Of a stretch of DNA of 64,000 nt, positions 12,438 to 23,509 are shown in pieces. The DNA comes from Erinaceus europaeus (lineage: Eukaryota; Chordata; Mammalia; Eulipotyphla; Erinaceidae), in contig NC_080180.1 in NCBI RefSeq assembly GCF_950295315.1, positions 64,179,411 through 64,243,410 on the forward strand, in the 5' to 3' direction. The translations under genes and the position numbers were made by a program. How positions within the stretch are numbered: position 1 is the stretch's first letter; each line of letters starts with the position of its first letter. The notes below the pieces were generated by a model, which did no database searches, was not told where the DNA came from, and saw only the letters and a program-made list of their open reading frames with translations.

Positions 12438-12850
12438 TGTTGGTCTGCTTCTAAAAACCCCTTCTGTTTCATTAGTTTAATCCCCCCTGCTTAACACTAT
12501 TCTATTTACATAACCACTTCATTCTATTTACATAACCACTGTTAACAAGCACCACCCTCCCTCCAGGGCATTGGTGGTTTAGTGGTAGAATTCTCACCTG
12601 CTCGGCCCCCTCTCCTTGTCACACCCTGATTTTCACCAGTCACTTTTCTCTCCACCCTCTCTGCGTCGCATCCTGTTCCCACCCTACTGGGCTAGTATAT
12701 TTATAAGGACAAGATTGTAGTTTGAGTTTAGCCTAGCTTGGTATAGATTGTGCTGCATCCTGCATGAATAAAGAGATACTGCGTACAACCCAGCCATGAG
12801 TCCTGGGTCGTCTGTTGCCCGCCCGTGAAGCCAGCCCGGCAAAAACAACA
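12438..12850 (+). repeat. 5' LTR
   Basis: It begins TGTTGG and ends ACAACA. It contains a TATA-like 'tatatttataagg' near 12695, a polyadenylation signal in 'gaataaagagatactgc' near 12766, and an internal short duplication 'ttctatttacataaccac'. It is near-identical to the 3' LTR. Confidence 0.9.
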
Positions 12851-12853
12851 TAA

Positions 12854-12873
12854 TGGCGCATACAACGTGGGAC
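12854..12873 (+). promoter_or_regulatory. Primer-binding site, tRNA-Lys type
   Basis: TGGCGC and CAACGTGGGAC lie four bases after the 5' LTR, separated by ATA. This resembles the tRNA-Lys-1,2 complement used by class II retroelements, with a small change in the middle. Confidence 0.7.
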
Positions 12874-14566
12874 CAGACCTGCGCAACTCCCAGATAAGTG
12901 AAGACTTTGCAGTATGGTCTTCTATTCTACTTATGAAGAGGTTTGCCAAAGCCTATACTGTTTCATCATGAGACAGTTACTCTGTCTCTGGAACATTTTG
13001 CTCTGGGCCACACTTTGTTTCCCTGACCGGGAACTTTGGTTTCTTGTGACCCTAATCGTAGAGCTTGGGAGATGCACGGAGATTTCTCCTTGGACTTTCT
13101 GGATTCCCTCTCCCATGTTTCCTGAGGAAAAGGACTACATTTTGCTCCGGGCCACAATTTGGTTCTTTATGACCATCATAGACCTTGGGATATGCTAGGA
13201 GATTTCCCCTGGGACTTTCTGGACTTCTCAAATGTTTCCCATGGAGAAGGTCTACTTTAATTTGAGGAGCATTCTCGAGTACCCTGACAGTCCCCAAGAA
13301 TGGAGACACATGGTTAGTTCTACTCTCCTGATTGGATTCTTTCTTCGATGGGAAGACACTTTTAAAAATGGGTGCCTGAAGCAATCCAGCAGGAATAGTC
13401 AGAAGCACCCTAAATGGAATTTCAAGGAGCTTTTTGGACTAGGATGCCCTTCAGGGACTCTTGATGCTACATGGTGAGATCTGTTTCATAAGAGAGTGAT
13501 TTGAATGACTGAATTTTTGTTTGACATTGACTTAAAGAAAAAAAATGCTGGACGCAGCCATGATTTCTAGAGACATCCAGAAACAATCCAAAAAATTGTT
13601 TTTTCCCTCCTTTGATTTCTTTTTTATGTCTTGGCATAAATCTGAAATGTTTAATCCTGAAACGGTATGAGTTATGGGTGGGGCAGATAGTGCAATGATT
13701 ATGTTAATTATTCTCATGCCTGAGGCTGCTACCATGGTTCTTCTGTTTACCTTTCCACATTTTATTGAGTTTAAACTGTTTAAACAACCTTAAAATCATA
13801 CTAGAGAGGACTTCCAATTATAATGGAGTTATAAATTATAGTAAACTTCTAATCTGCTACAAGTTTTGTTTGACAAGTAAGTGAATTTCAGCTATCAAGT
13901 CTTCATATGAAAAAGCATCTACTCAAATGGAATTCTTGGAAATCCATTTGGACCCCTGTTCTCTGACATTGCCCACAAGATGGAATGACTACAACACACC
14001 CCCGGAAATCAATGATGTGACCTGGCATGACCTGAAGAAACAGATTCAGAGACTCCAAAGATCACTCTCTACAGAAAAGCAGGATTCTGGTGGCTGACAT
14101 TCCCCATCGAGACAGACATGCAGCGTTTCATCCCTTGGCATTTTCTTTCGTGGTCATCTACTTTGGACTGACACCTCCATCGGACTTACTGGTACACGCT
14201 GCTGTGTTTCTCAAAGACTAACTTCAGCCAGTTGCCTTGAGACTTTATAGACCATGTCCCCTCGCCTGCAGGCTCTGTCCCCAGAGGTAGAAAACTCCCC
14301 CTCCTTATTAGGTTATGCCCACAGAGGTAGGAAATGCCTTTGAGTCAAGAGGTGGCCCCAGAGGCATGAAGCACTCCCAGAGGCAAGAAATGCCCTTTTG
14401 CCTGCTTGGCCTTGCCCTTTGAGGCAAGAAACGTTCCCCTTGGCATCACACTGGTTATTGCTGTTCACCTATTTTGTTTTCCATGTCTTATGCCAGTTCT
14501 TTTGAAAACGCCTGTACAATATAGGTTTCTGTTCACCCCACAATCCTGATACTATGGCCATTAGTT
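12874..14566 (+). mobile_element. ERV internal region without recognisable genes
   Basis: The interior holds only short open frames with no retroviral motif that I can identify. It contains a diverged internal duplication: the segment starting 'ttttgctctgggccaca' (about 12994) recurs as 'ttttgctccgggccaca' (about 13137). It also carries a cluster of 'cagaggcaagaaatgccc'-type repeats near 14280-14450. The organisation resembles other non-coding, helper-dependent LTR elements. Confidence 0.6.
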
Positions 14567-14583
14567 AAAAAGAAAGGGGGAAT
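14567..14583 (+). other. Polypurine tract
   Basis: A purine run 'aaaaagaaagggggaa' lies directly before the 3' LTR, where plus-strand synthesis would be primed. Confidence 0.75.
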
Positions 14584-14997
14584 TGTTGGTATGCTTCTAA
14601 AAAACCCCTTCTGTTTCATTAGTTTAATCCCCTCTGCTTAACACTATTCTATTTACATAACCACTTCATTCTATTTACATAACCGCTGTTAACAAGCACC
14701 ATCCTCCCTCCAGGGCATTGGTGGTTCAGTGGTAGAATTCTTGCCTGCTCCGCCCCCTCTCCTTATCATACCCTGATTTTCACCAGTCACTTTTCTCTCC
14801 ACCCTCTCTGTGTCACATCCTGTTCCCACCCTGCTAGGCTAGTATATTTATAAGGACAAGATTGTAGTTTGAGTTTAGCCTAGCTTGGTATAGATTGTGC
14901 TGCATCCTGCATGAATAAAGAGATACTGCATACAACCCAGCCATGAGTCCCGGGTCGTCTGTTACCCACCCGTGAAGTCAGCCCGGTGAAAACAACA
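14584..14997 (+). repeat. 3' LTR
   Basis: It aligns end to end with the 5' LTR (TGTTGG...ACAACA) with about 22 differences, many of them C/T or G/A and several at CpG sites. Confidence 0.9.
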
Positions 14998-15085
14998 GTG
15001 ATCTTATCCATTTAAATCGAAACATTTTAAGATAGGTCTTTAAGAATTAACTTATTTATAGTGCTTAGCTTTGAATCTGACCTTT

Positions 15086-15107
15086 AAGAATTTCAGTGAA
15101 CACCAAA
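15086..15107. repeat. 22-bp target-site duplication, left copy
   Basis: The sequence beginning 'aagaatttcagtgaacacca' is repeated exactly at 16260-16281. The two copies bracket the L1 fragment and the following SINE. Confidence 0.85.
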
Positions 15108-16041
15108 CCCCATCCAAAAATGGGGAGAGGACATGAACAGAATATTCACCACAGAGATCCAAAAGGCCAAGGAACACATGAAAAAATGCTCCGAGTCTTT
15201 AATTGCCAGAGAAATGCAAATAAAGACAACAAGGAGATACCACTTCACTCCTGTGAGAATGTCACACATCAGAAAAGGTGACAGCAACAAATGCTGGAGA
15301 GGTTGTGGGGTCAAAGGAACCCTCCTGCACTGCTGGTGGGAATGCAAATTGGTCTGTGGAGAACAGTCTGGAGACACTCAGAAGGCTAGAAATGGACCTA
15401 CCCTATGTTCCTGCAATTCCTCTCCTGGGGATATATCCTAAGGAACCCAACACATCCATCCAAAAAGATCTGTGTACACGTATGTTCTTAGCAGTACAAT
15501 TTGTAGTAGACAAAACCTGGGAGCAACCAGGTGTCCAACAACAGATGAGTGGCTGAGCAAGTTGTGGTATATATACACAATGGAATACTACTCAGCTATT
15601 AAAAATGGTGACTTCACTGTTTTCAGCTAATCTTGGATGGACCTTGAAAAATTCATGTTAAGTGAAATAAATCAGAAACAGAAGAATGAATATGGGATGA
15701 TCTCACTCTTAGGCAGATGTTGAAAAACAAGACCAGAAGAGCAAACACAAGTAGAACCTGAACTGGAATTCGCATATTGCACCAAAGTAAAAGACTCTGG
15801 GTCTGGGGTGTGTGTGTAGGGGGGAGAATACAGGTCCAAAAAGGATGACAGAGGACCTAGTGGGGGTTGCATTGTTATATGGAAAACTGGGAAATGTTAT
15901 GCATGTACAAACTATTGTGTTTACTGTCGAATGTAAAACATTAATTCCCCAATAAAGAAGAATAAATAAATAAATAAATAAAAGAAGGGGGAAAAACGGG
16001 AAAGAAAATTCCAAAAAAAAGAAAATAATAATTAAATAAAT
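15108..16041 (+). mobile_element. L1 LINE, 5'-truncated (end of ORF2 plus 3' UTR)
   Basis: The 5' part encodes the C-terminal end of the L1 ORF2 protein in shifting frames, with the hallmark 'CWRGCG', '[11 protein letters not shown]' and '[10 protein letters not shown]' strings (about 15290-15455). A short 3' UTR and an AATAAA-rich A-tail follow from about 15950. Frameshifts and stops show that it is dead. The insertion is 5'-truncated, as usual for L1. Confidence 0.9.
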
Positions 16042-16255
16042 GGGGCAGGGTGGTGTCGCACCTGGTTGAGAGCACATGTTACATTGCACAAGGACCCCGG
16101 TTCAAGTCCCTGCTCCCCAACCGCAGGGAGAAAACTTCACAAGTAGTGAAGCTGTGCTGCAGGTGTCTCTCTGTCTCCTTCTCTCTCTGTCTCTCCCCCT
16201 CATTTTCTAGCTGTCTCTATCAAATAAAGATTAAAAAGTGTTTAAAAAATGAAAA
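16042..16255 (+). mobile_element. tRNA-derived SINE (subfamily 2) in the L1 tail
   Basis: The 'ggggcagggtggtgtcgcacctggttgag' head, 'ggttcaagtccc' B box and 'gtgctgcaggtgtctctctgt' body end in 'caaataaagattaaaaag'. It lies between the L1 A-tail and the right-hand target-site duplication. Confidence 0.85.
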
Positions 16256-16347
16256 ATAAAAGAATTTCAGTGAACACCAAATTGCTGAACCTGAAATGTC
16301 ACCATTTTACTTGAACTTCATCTTTTCCCTTTGTGCCATCCCCCCCC

Positions 16348-16694
16348 TTTTTTTTTGCCTTGAGGGTTATTTCTGGGGCTTGCTGCCTGCACTACAAATC
16401 CACTGTTCCTGGAGACTATTTTTTCTCCTTTTATTGCCCTAGTTGTTGATCATTGTTATTGTTGTTGTTATTGATGTTGTTGTTGTTGGATAGGACAAAG
16501 AGAAATGGAGGGAGATGGGGAAGACAGAGAGGGGGAGAGAAAGATAGATAGATAGATACCTGCAAACCTGCTTCACCACCTGTGAAGCGACTCCCCTGCA
16601 GGTGGGAAGCCAGGGGCTTGAACCTGGATCCTTAATCAGGTCCTTGTGCTTCTTGCCAAGTGGCTTAACCAGCTGCACTACTTCCTGACCCCCC
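16348..16694 (-). mobile_element. tRNA-derived SINE (subfamily 1)
   Basis: A near full-length reverse-oriented copy. It has a T-rich start, 'ggttatttctggggcttg', a GTT-rich stretch, 'ggataggacaaagagaaatgg', 'cctgcttcaccacctgtgaagcg' and a 'gggcttgaacctgg' head. Confidence 0.9.
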
Positions 16695-16699
16695 ATTTC

Positions 16700-19290
16700 C
16701 CTCTTTCTAACACATGCAGGGAAATCTATTCTTCATTAACAAGTGGAAAATAAGGAAAAGATACCTCCAAGCATCTTTTAATTAAATCTCTTAGCTAGCA
16801 GGACTATTGTTCTCATTGAAGAAATGACATAGGAAAATACTTGAAAAGCATTTTAATAATACTCAAGTATTGAGTGCAGACAAATATTCAAGCAGTTTTC
16901 ATATATAACTATTTAAAAACCATATTTGAGACTTAGGATTCAGGTTAACTCTTCTTATTGTATCTTGATTATTTTTCAACATTAAATCAAGAGAAGATAT
17001 AAATAATATTAGCAGTCATCATCTGTGATTGAATAAATTTTAGAAAAATGTTTTAATGGAAATTCCATGTAAAATTCAACCATATACATATGTAATTCAC
17101 AATTTCTTCTGAATTTCCCTTTATTAGAATACACGTTTAAGGAAAATCAAGTGCTCTGTTTCTATTTAGCTATAATAAGAACTACAACATTATTGCACAC
17201 TCAGCTTTAATAATAGCTATTCAGTACTTTAACACATATAAAGGCTTATTTTATACATTTAGCGTAGTATTGATATTTGTAACTTAGGGTACTCTAAGTA
17301 GAGAAATCAGAGCCTGAATGCAGGAAAAGTCGAGGACATTCTGAAATACTCAGATTTAGTTTCACCTGTGACTCATGGGCTATTCCATGTTTCATTTTTC
17401 TTTTATTTTCTACAAAACAATATTGTGCAGTTTTAGAGACTACCCAAAAGCCATAAAGAGGGGCATAGATTTATAATCAGATACACCAATAAATCTAAAA
17501 CATGAAACACTAGCACCTTTGTAAAAAAATATATATATATGAAAAATGTAGACCTTTAGGAAGAGCTTTTAAACCAAGGAAGTCTAATATCAGATGGCAG
17601 GAAGTTGTTGGCATCTAAAGTATCAGTGAGCTAATTGCAGAGCTTGTATAAGAAGACTTGGCTGGAAGCTAGCGCTGTTCGAGATGTCGTAAAGTAGGAC
17701 AGTGTTCCATTGATCTCATTTCTTGCTCTCTCTGGAGCTTCTGGAAGGCCAGACGCCCAGTTGCTATCTAAAGCTTTCTTCCTCAGCTATAGATTTGGCA
17801 GATTCTGACGGCAATGTATGGTGCAGATATACACAGTCCTTCTTCGGACTCATTTTAATTTCTGACTCAAGCCAATTTCTTACTTTCAAAAAGGGCTGAA
17901 GAACACAGTTTGCTTTGAGCATTACTCTTTTTGCTCTCCCTCATTCGCCTAAATTGTGGGGGTTGGGGTGGGGAGCAGGGCCTCTCAACATTTTACATCA
18001 TCTTTTACATGGAAAATGATACCAGAACTGTGATCCAGGGTATTTCCAGATAGTCTCTGGGGCCTGGCGGAAGCCGGCCTGGGTCGCCACCTGCCCACAG
18101 TCCTCACCACTGCTCAAGAACAGACTGAATCAAAAATATCTCAGCATATGTCTGAGCCATTCAAGTCACCCTTCCACTTTGCAGCATTATACTGTAGCTA
18201 ACGGAGGTGGGAGGGATGGGATGTTCTAGAGACATCTGGATCTACCTGTAGCTCCTTACTACTTCTGTGACCTCAGGTGGCCAGATAGGCTCTCTGACAA
18301 GCTGTTTTCACAAGTGTAGCATGGAGATGAAGAAGACAATGATTTACAGTGTAGTGATGATGAGGTGAGAATGTCTTGTACTGAGCATATTGTTGACAAG
18401 TCCTAAGCCCTCATTAACTTTGATTTTAACTGTCCAGCCGCCAATTCAGTTGTAGGCAGAATTGGAAAAGGATCCTGAGGATTCAGCCACAAGCTAAGTT
18501 TGTGAGCTAAGCCTTGGTGCTAAGCTAAGCTCATGAATGAAGCAGGCATGCTACATGGAAGCTCAGAATGAATCTGTTTGTTAGACAAGAACTAGTTACT
18601 CATTTGCTTTTTATTCAGAATCAGCACAATTTGATGTTCTTGTCTTTGGTTCTAAAGATTCTGCTCTAGGCTTCTGTCAGCTCTTCCTGTGTTTGGCAAC
18701 TGCAAAGCAAATCCCTGGCCTCTAGCAATAAACTTTCCCACTGATCTATCTTTGATACTTTGACTAGATTGCGCTTGTGTTTCTCATATATCTCAATAAA
18801 GGGAAGTGTTCTTTCCTATCATGTATTCAATTATCATCTTTGTTCTAAGTTGATGATCAACATTGGCCTTTCATGTTTGAAAAGATTTGCTGTGTAAGCT
18901 CTCTGGTATTTGCAAAGAGGAAGGCAAAAGGCACAGAAGTGGAACAGAGTGCAAGAGCTCAATGCCGTGATCTAATTTAATCCACACACACACACAGCCA
19001 AGGTCCCAGGATAAGTTCTGGGTTCCAGGGTACAATATGTACAGAAGATAATAGAGGTATTGAGATGGAGAACAGGGGATGACACCCCTCTCACCCATCT
19101 CAGGGATCAGAACCCTTTCTCCTTGCCCATTCTTGGTCTGTACCAGTGAATTTTCTCCTGAGGGCAGTGAAGAAAATGATTAATGATTGTGTGCCAGAGC
19201 TGTTAAAGACCTCAGCCCCCTGAGTTTAAACAACAGTTGGGGAATCATAGTAGGGAGACTCTTTTGAGAGGATGTGCTCTAACTTTCCAG
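16700..19290. other. Unique intergenic sequence
   Basis: No gene or clear repeat is recognised across this 2.6 kb. A small (CA)n run occurs near 18983-18998. It is one of the longer repeat-poor stretches in the window. Confidence 0.5.
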
Positions 19291-19299
19291 AATGAGCAG

Positions 19300-20150
19300 A
19301 GGAAGTATAGAATCTCCAGCTTGGAACGTCCCTACTCATGACCACAGAATGTGAGCTCAGACCTGCAGGGATGCAGAGGCCACACAGGCTTCTAAGCTGA
19401 ATATAGCCCCCAGATCACATCAAATCGATGGGGTTTACAGTCAACAATATTTATACCCCTTTCCCATATTAGGGAGCTACTCTCTTCCCTGATCCAGCTT
19501 TCTGGCCCCTTTTCCAGCCATGACATCATCTCCCCAGACAGTAACTTGTATCCACCTGCATTTCAGATTTCAGGCTCAGAGGGAAAAAGAAAGAAAAAAA
19601 AATAGTATAGCCACAGACAGGCCCTTTGGAATATAACTAAAATATACCTACTAGCTATCTATAAAACGGAGACCCCCCCCCAACTCTTCATCTGCACTAT
19701 TCCAGCTTTTGGATTCATAATTAGTAAACAATTTGTTTGGCTTTGTATGTTAACTCTCTTCTCAGCCACCAGGTTCCCAGATGCTACCATGATGCCAACC
19801 AGACTTCACTGGACAGACAACCCCACCAATGTGTCCTGGAGCTCCGCTTCCCCAGAGCCCTTCCCCACTAGGGAAACAGAGAGACAGGCTGGGAGTGTGG
19901 ATCCACCTGTCAACACCCATGTTCAGCGGGGAAGCAATTACAGAAGCCAGACCTTCCACCTTCTGCATCCCACAATGACCCTGGGTCCATACTCCCAGAG
20001 GGATAGAGAATGGGAAAGCTATCAGGGGACGGATGGGATACAGAGTTCTGGTGGTGGGAATTGTGTGGAGCTGTACCCCTCCTATCCTATGGTTTTACTT
20101 AGTGTTTCCTTTTTTATTAATAAATTTTTTTTAAAAAAAATCGAAAGAAA
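19300..20150 (+). mobile_element. LINE-like retroposon family A, forward copy
   Basis: It aligns in reverse with 5600-6400. It ends in the shared 'ggtgggaattgtgtggagctg...ctatggttttact...ttattaataaa' motif and an A-tail near 20120-20150. The 148-codon open frame inside it (19747-20193) is repeat sequence, not a gene. Confidence 0.75.
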
Positions 20151-20164
20151 AAAGGGAAAAACAG

Positions 20165-20410
20165 CAACCTGGAGTGGTGGATTCGAAGTGTGAGTACAGA
20201 GACCCAGTGATAACCTTGGACGCTTATTACCCCCACCTGCAGGGGAGTCGCTTCATAGATGGGGAAGCAGGTCTGCAGGTGTCTGTCTTTCTCTCCCCCT
20301 CTCTGTCTTCCCCTCCTGTCTCCATTTCTTTCTGTCCTATCCAACAACAATGTAACAACAACAACAATCACTACAACAATAAAACAACAAAAAGGAATAA
20401 ATAAATATTA
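20165..20410 (+). mobile_element. SINE, rearranged (tail segment joined to headless body)
   Basis: It starts with a SINE tail segment ('tggagtggtggattcgaag...ccagtgataacc') and continues into 'cccacctgcaggggagtcgcttcat...caggtctgcaggtgtct' and an ACAACAA-rich tail. The tRNA head is missing. The order suggests two SINE pieces joined together or a tandem with an internal deletion. Confidence 0.65.
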
Positions 20411-20656
20411 AAAAATAAAAAATAACAAACAAACAGAAAAACATATCTAGAGTGTCAGTAAAATTTCTATTCAATACCTAATAGTAAAAACAGCAATATT
20501 TTTATTTAAGATAAAGATAAGCAAACATTTTGTTTTTTTACCAGGTTAGAAGACTTCTGTTTATTGAACAGAATGACAGAATTTTATGTTCATTATATAT
20601 TTGAAGTAATATTCAGACCTGATGCAAAGTATTCTAAAATTAGTATACTGCTTCTT

Positions 20657-20872
20657 GGGCCTGGGATGTGGTGCATATTAAATGTACAAAGACACAGGAT
20701 ACAAATCCCCAGCCCCCACCTGCAGAGGGAAAGCTTGGTGAGTGGTGAAGTGCTTTTCCACCAGAGCTCTGGTGGTGGGAATCGTGTGGAGTTGTACCCC
20801 TCTTTTCCTATGGTTTTTGTCAGTGTTTCCTTTTTATTAATAAAAAAATGCAAAAAAAAAATCTCCATACAA
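20657..20872 (+). mobile_element. Chimeric retroposon: SINE head joined to family A 3' end
   Basis: Up to about 20760 it is SINE head and body ('gggcctgggatgtggtgcat', 'cccccacctgcagagggaaagc', 'gagtggtgaag'). From about 20763 it is the family A end ('agagctctggtggtgggaat...ctatggttttt...ttattaataaaa'), finishing in poly-A. Confidence 0.65.
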
Positions 20873-20904
20873 ATGCAATAAACAACTACACTTTTTTCAT
20901 TAAC

Positions 20905-21025
20905 ACAAGAAAGGGTGGAGAGAGGCAATCAGAGCATCACTCATGCACGTATGATGCCAGGGACTGAATCAGCATCTCCAATTTTTAAACCCCGAACTCT
21001 AGCCACTTTGCCCTGCCAGGCCATA
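20905..21025 (-). mobile_element. SINE fragment
   Basis: The order 'aaagggtggagagaggc', 'agagcatcactcatgc', 'gggactgaatcagc' and 'agccactttgccctgcc' matches a degenerate reverse-oriented copy. Confidence 0.45.
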
Positions 21026-21183
21026 CAACTAGACATTTTCAGCACTCTTCCAGCAGAGTGGATGAGGAAGAAAGTCCCTGTTGTTAAGGATCATTTTTTT
21101 AACAGTTCAAATAGAAACAATGTTGAAAAAAATACTCTTGGCCACCATGGACTTGGACCATCCATTTGGCTTCTTATTTTCTT

Positions 21184-21455
21184 AATTTTATTGCTAACAG
21201 GGTTATCACTAGAACTGGGTGCCTGCATGACAAAACCACCACTCTTGGTGGCCATTTTTTTTCCTTTTTTTATTTCATAGGATACAGAGAATTTGAAGAC
21301 AACAGGGTGAAATAGGGAGACAGACACTTGCAATATTTGCTTTTCTACTTGTGAAGTGTCCTCTCTGCAGGCCCCTGGGGAGCAGGGGCTTGAACTTGGG
21401 TCCTTTTGCATGGTGACATGTGTGCTTAGCCAGGAGCACCATGGCCCAGCCCTCT
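21184..21455 (-). mobile_element. tRNA-derived SINE, diverged
   Basis: It runs from 'agggttatcactagaactggg' through 'ggatacagagaatttgaag' and 'ttctacttgtgaagtgtcc' to a 'ggggcttgaacttgggtcc' head. Confidence 0.8.
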
Positions 21456-21459
21456 CATC

Positions 21460-21825
21460 TGCCCTTTAAGACATGGCGCTCACTGTGATAAGCTGTTGAC
21501 AAAAAGCTCACCCAGTCCTCACAACCCAGAAGCTAAGAGGGCTCTTTATTACCCCACTGTAATGAAGAGTGAGCTGAGCTGAGAGGGGGTGGAGCGAGGT
21601 CCCTTCTCTGAATCCTGAAGGTGTTAACACAGAGTCAGAGTCATCCTCACACCCAGGCCTCCCCAGCTCTGAGCTCCGTCTTGCCCAACCTGTGCAGGGC
21701 TGTGTCAAGGGTATTAGAATATCTGAAAGAAGCCTCAGAGAAGACTGGGTTGGTAACATGTCTGTGATTTTCTCTGGGTGTTTGTCTGTCTTTCTTTTCT
21801 TCCTGTTTCTTTGTTTGTTTTTGTT
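21460..21825. other. Short unassigned interval
   Basis: A moderately GC-rich 365-bp interval between two SINEs. It is open on the minus strand for about 119 codons, but no domain is recognisable. Confidence 0.4.
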
Positions 21826-22092
21826 TTTGCCTTCAGGGTTATCACTCGGGGTCAGTGCCTGCACCAATCACTGCTCCTGGTGGCAATTTTTCTTTCTTTT
21901 TTTTTTTTTTCTGTTGGATAGGACAGAGGAAATTGAAAGGGGAGAGGGCGACAGGGAGGGAGAGAGAAAGACACCTGCAAAGCATCCCCCCTGCAGATGG
22001 GGAGCCAGAGTTTCAAAGTGGGATCCTTACAGGAGTCCTTATATTTTGTGTTAATTTTGCTTAAACCAGTGTGCTACTGCCTGGACTCCTCT
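21826..22092 (-). mobile_element. tRNA-derived SINE
   Basis: It has 'tgccttcagggttatcactcg', a T-tract, 'ggataggacagaggaaattg', 'cccccctgcagatggggagcc' and the terminal 'tgtgctactgcctgga'. The 'cttcacc' body segment is partly deleted. Confidence 0.8.
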
Positions 22093-22364
22093 CTCCTTTT
22101 GTATATCTCCCTTTCTATCTCTCTCTGTCTCTCACGCTCTAGTTACAGGGGGGGAAATGGCTTCCAGCAGTGGTGGAGTAAGTTGGCCACTGGGCCCCAG
22201 GGCCAAGACTGGAGGCAAGAAAAAAAGGATAAACAATAGCACTGTTTACTGCACTGGTTGAAGCTGCTTGAAAACAGGTCGTGATAGTTGGCTTTGGTTG
22301 GTGCAAATGGGGTCTCGTGCATTCAGGATTTTACATCTCTGGGCCACTTCCGTTCATTCAGATT

Positions 22365-22470
22365 GATGCAAGGAGAAAGAGATAGGCAAAAGGAGGGAGA
22401 GAGAGACACAGGCACCAAAGCTCCCCAAGTCCGAGCCACTCACATGACAACCTACAGGCCTTCCTGGTAA
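22365..22470 (-). mobile_element. SINE fragment
   Basis: A purine-rich 'ggagaaagagataggcaaaaggaggg' is followed by 'caaagctccccaag'. Only part of a reverse-oriented copy remains. Confidence 0.4.
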
Positions 22471-22779
22471 GATAGCTTTGCCGCATGTGGTTGTTCTTTG
22501 AATGTTGATTTTCTCTCATGAAGGCAAATAGACAAGACTGAATTGGGTCCCCAGTATCTGTTAGAGACTGCAGACTGTCCTAGCAATGTGACAGTGTTTG
22601 TTTCCTACTGGAAGTAACAGTGAAATCACTTTTTCTGTTTTAAGTTTTCTAAAACCACTAGATAGTATTATGGATCATATGTGAATCGAACTTGCTGTCT
22701 GTTACTACAGTTTAATATGACAGAATGTCAACTGGAATCAAAGTCTGTATTTCTAACTTGGACTTCTCCCTCTGTTTTT

Positions 22780-23211
22780 AAATTTTGATTTATTTATTTA
22801 TTTTTGTTGCCTCCACAGTTATTGCAGAGGCCTGTTGTTTGCATGAGAAATCCACTGTACCTTGTGACATTTCCTCTCTCTCTCTCTCTCTCTCTCCTCC
22901 AGTGTTATCACTGGGACTTGGTGCCTGCACTATGAATCCATTGCTCCTGAGGCCATTTTTCTTTTTGTTGTTGTTGTTGTTGTTGTTATTATTATTATTG
23001 CCGCTGTTGTTGCTAGACAGGACAGAGACAAATTGAGAGAGGAGGGGAAGACAGGGAGAGAAAAAGATAGACACCTGCAGACCTGCTTCACCGCCTGTGA
23101 AGCGACTACACTGCAAGTGGGGAGCCAGGGGCTCGAACCAGGATCATTACGCTGGTCCTTAAGCTTCACACCATGTATGCTTAACCTGGTGTGCTACTTC
23201 ATGCCCCCTAC
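22780..23211 (-). mobile_element. SINE, two partial copies in tandem
   Basis: An A/T-tail and 'ttgcctccacagttattgc' piece at 22780-22880 is followed by a fuller copy from 'ccagtgttatcactgggac' (about 22900). That copy carries a (GTT)n run, 'gacctgcttcaccgcctgtgaagcg' and a 'ggggctcgaaccaggatc' head. Confidence 0.8.
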
Positions 23212-23227
23212 TTTTCTTTCTTTCTGT

Positions 23228-23321
23228 CTTCCTTCCTTCCTTCCTTCCTTCCTCCCTCCCTCCCTTCCTTCCTTCCTTCCTTCCTTCCTTCCTTCCTTCC
23301 TTGCTTCCTTCCTTCCTTCCT
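23228..23321. repeat. (CCTT)n microsatellite
   Basis: A pyrimidine tetranucleotide run of about 95 bp with a few CCCT variants. It lies between two reverse-oriented SINEs. Confidence 0.95.
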
Positions 23322-23324
23322 GTA

Positions 23325-23503
23325 GAACAATAATTTGAGAGGAGACAGGGAGAAAGAGAGAGACATCTGCAGCCCTGCAGATGTGAAGCTTCTGGACTCC
23401 CACACTCCACCAGTGGGGAGAGAGGGAGAATGCAATTGAACTCTCTCTTTGTACATGGTAGCATGTGTGCCCACTTGGGTGCGCCACTGCCCTGGCCCCC
23501 CGG
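23325..23503 (-). mobile_element. SINE, subfamily 2
   Basis: 'gagacagggagaaagagagagac' and 'ctgcagccctgcagatgtgaagc' are followed by 'tgcaattgaactctc' and 'gcgccactgccctggccccc', in reverse orientation. Confidence 0.7.
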
Positions 23504-23509
23504 ACTCCT

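Larger units (their letters stand above)
12432..15003 (+). mobile_element. Class II (ERVK-like) endogenous retroviral element, full length but non-coding
   Basis: Two about 413-bp LTRs (12438-12850 and 14584-14997) bound 1.73 kb of internal sequence. Identical 6-bp duplications GTGATC flank them at 12432-12437 and 14998-15003. A 6-bp duplication and a tRNA-Lys-type primer-binding site are characteristic of class II elements. The LTRs differ at roughly 22 sites by eye (about 5%), so the insertion is moderately old. The interior has no recognisable gag, protease, polymerase or envelope coding and is far shorter than an autonomous provirus. It is best read as a non-autonomous derivative that depended on a related helper. 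Confidence 0.85.

Noticed and set aside
15093..15556. Three overlapping open frames of about 90-100 codons
   Set aside because: Pieces of a dead L1 ORF2 in different frames, already covered by the L1 feature.
19747..20193. 148-codon open frame
   Set aside because: Lies wholly in the family A retroposon; similar frames occur in other copies (for example 35562-35969).
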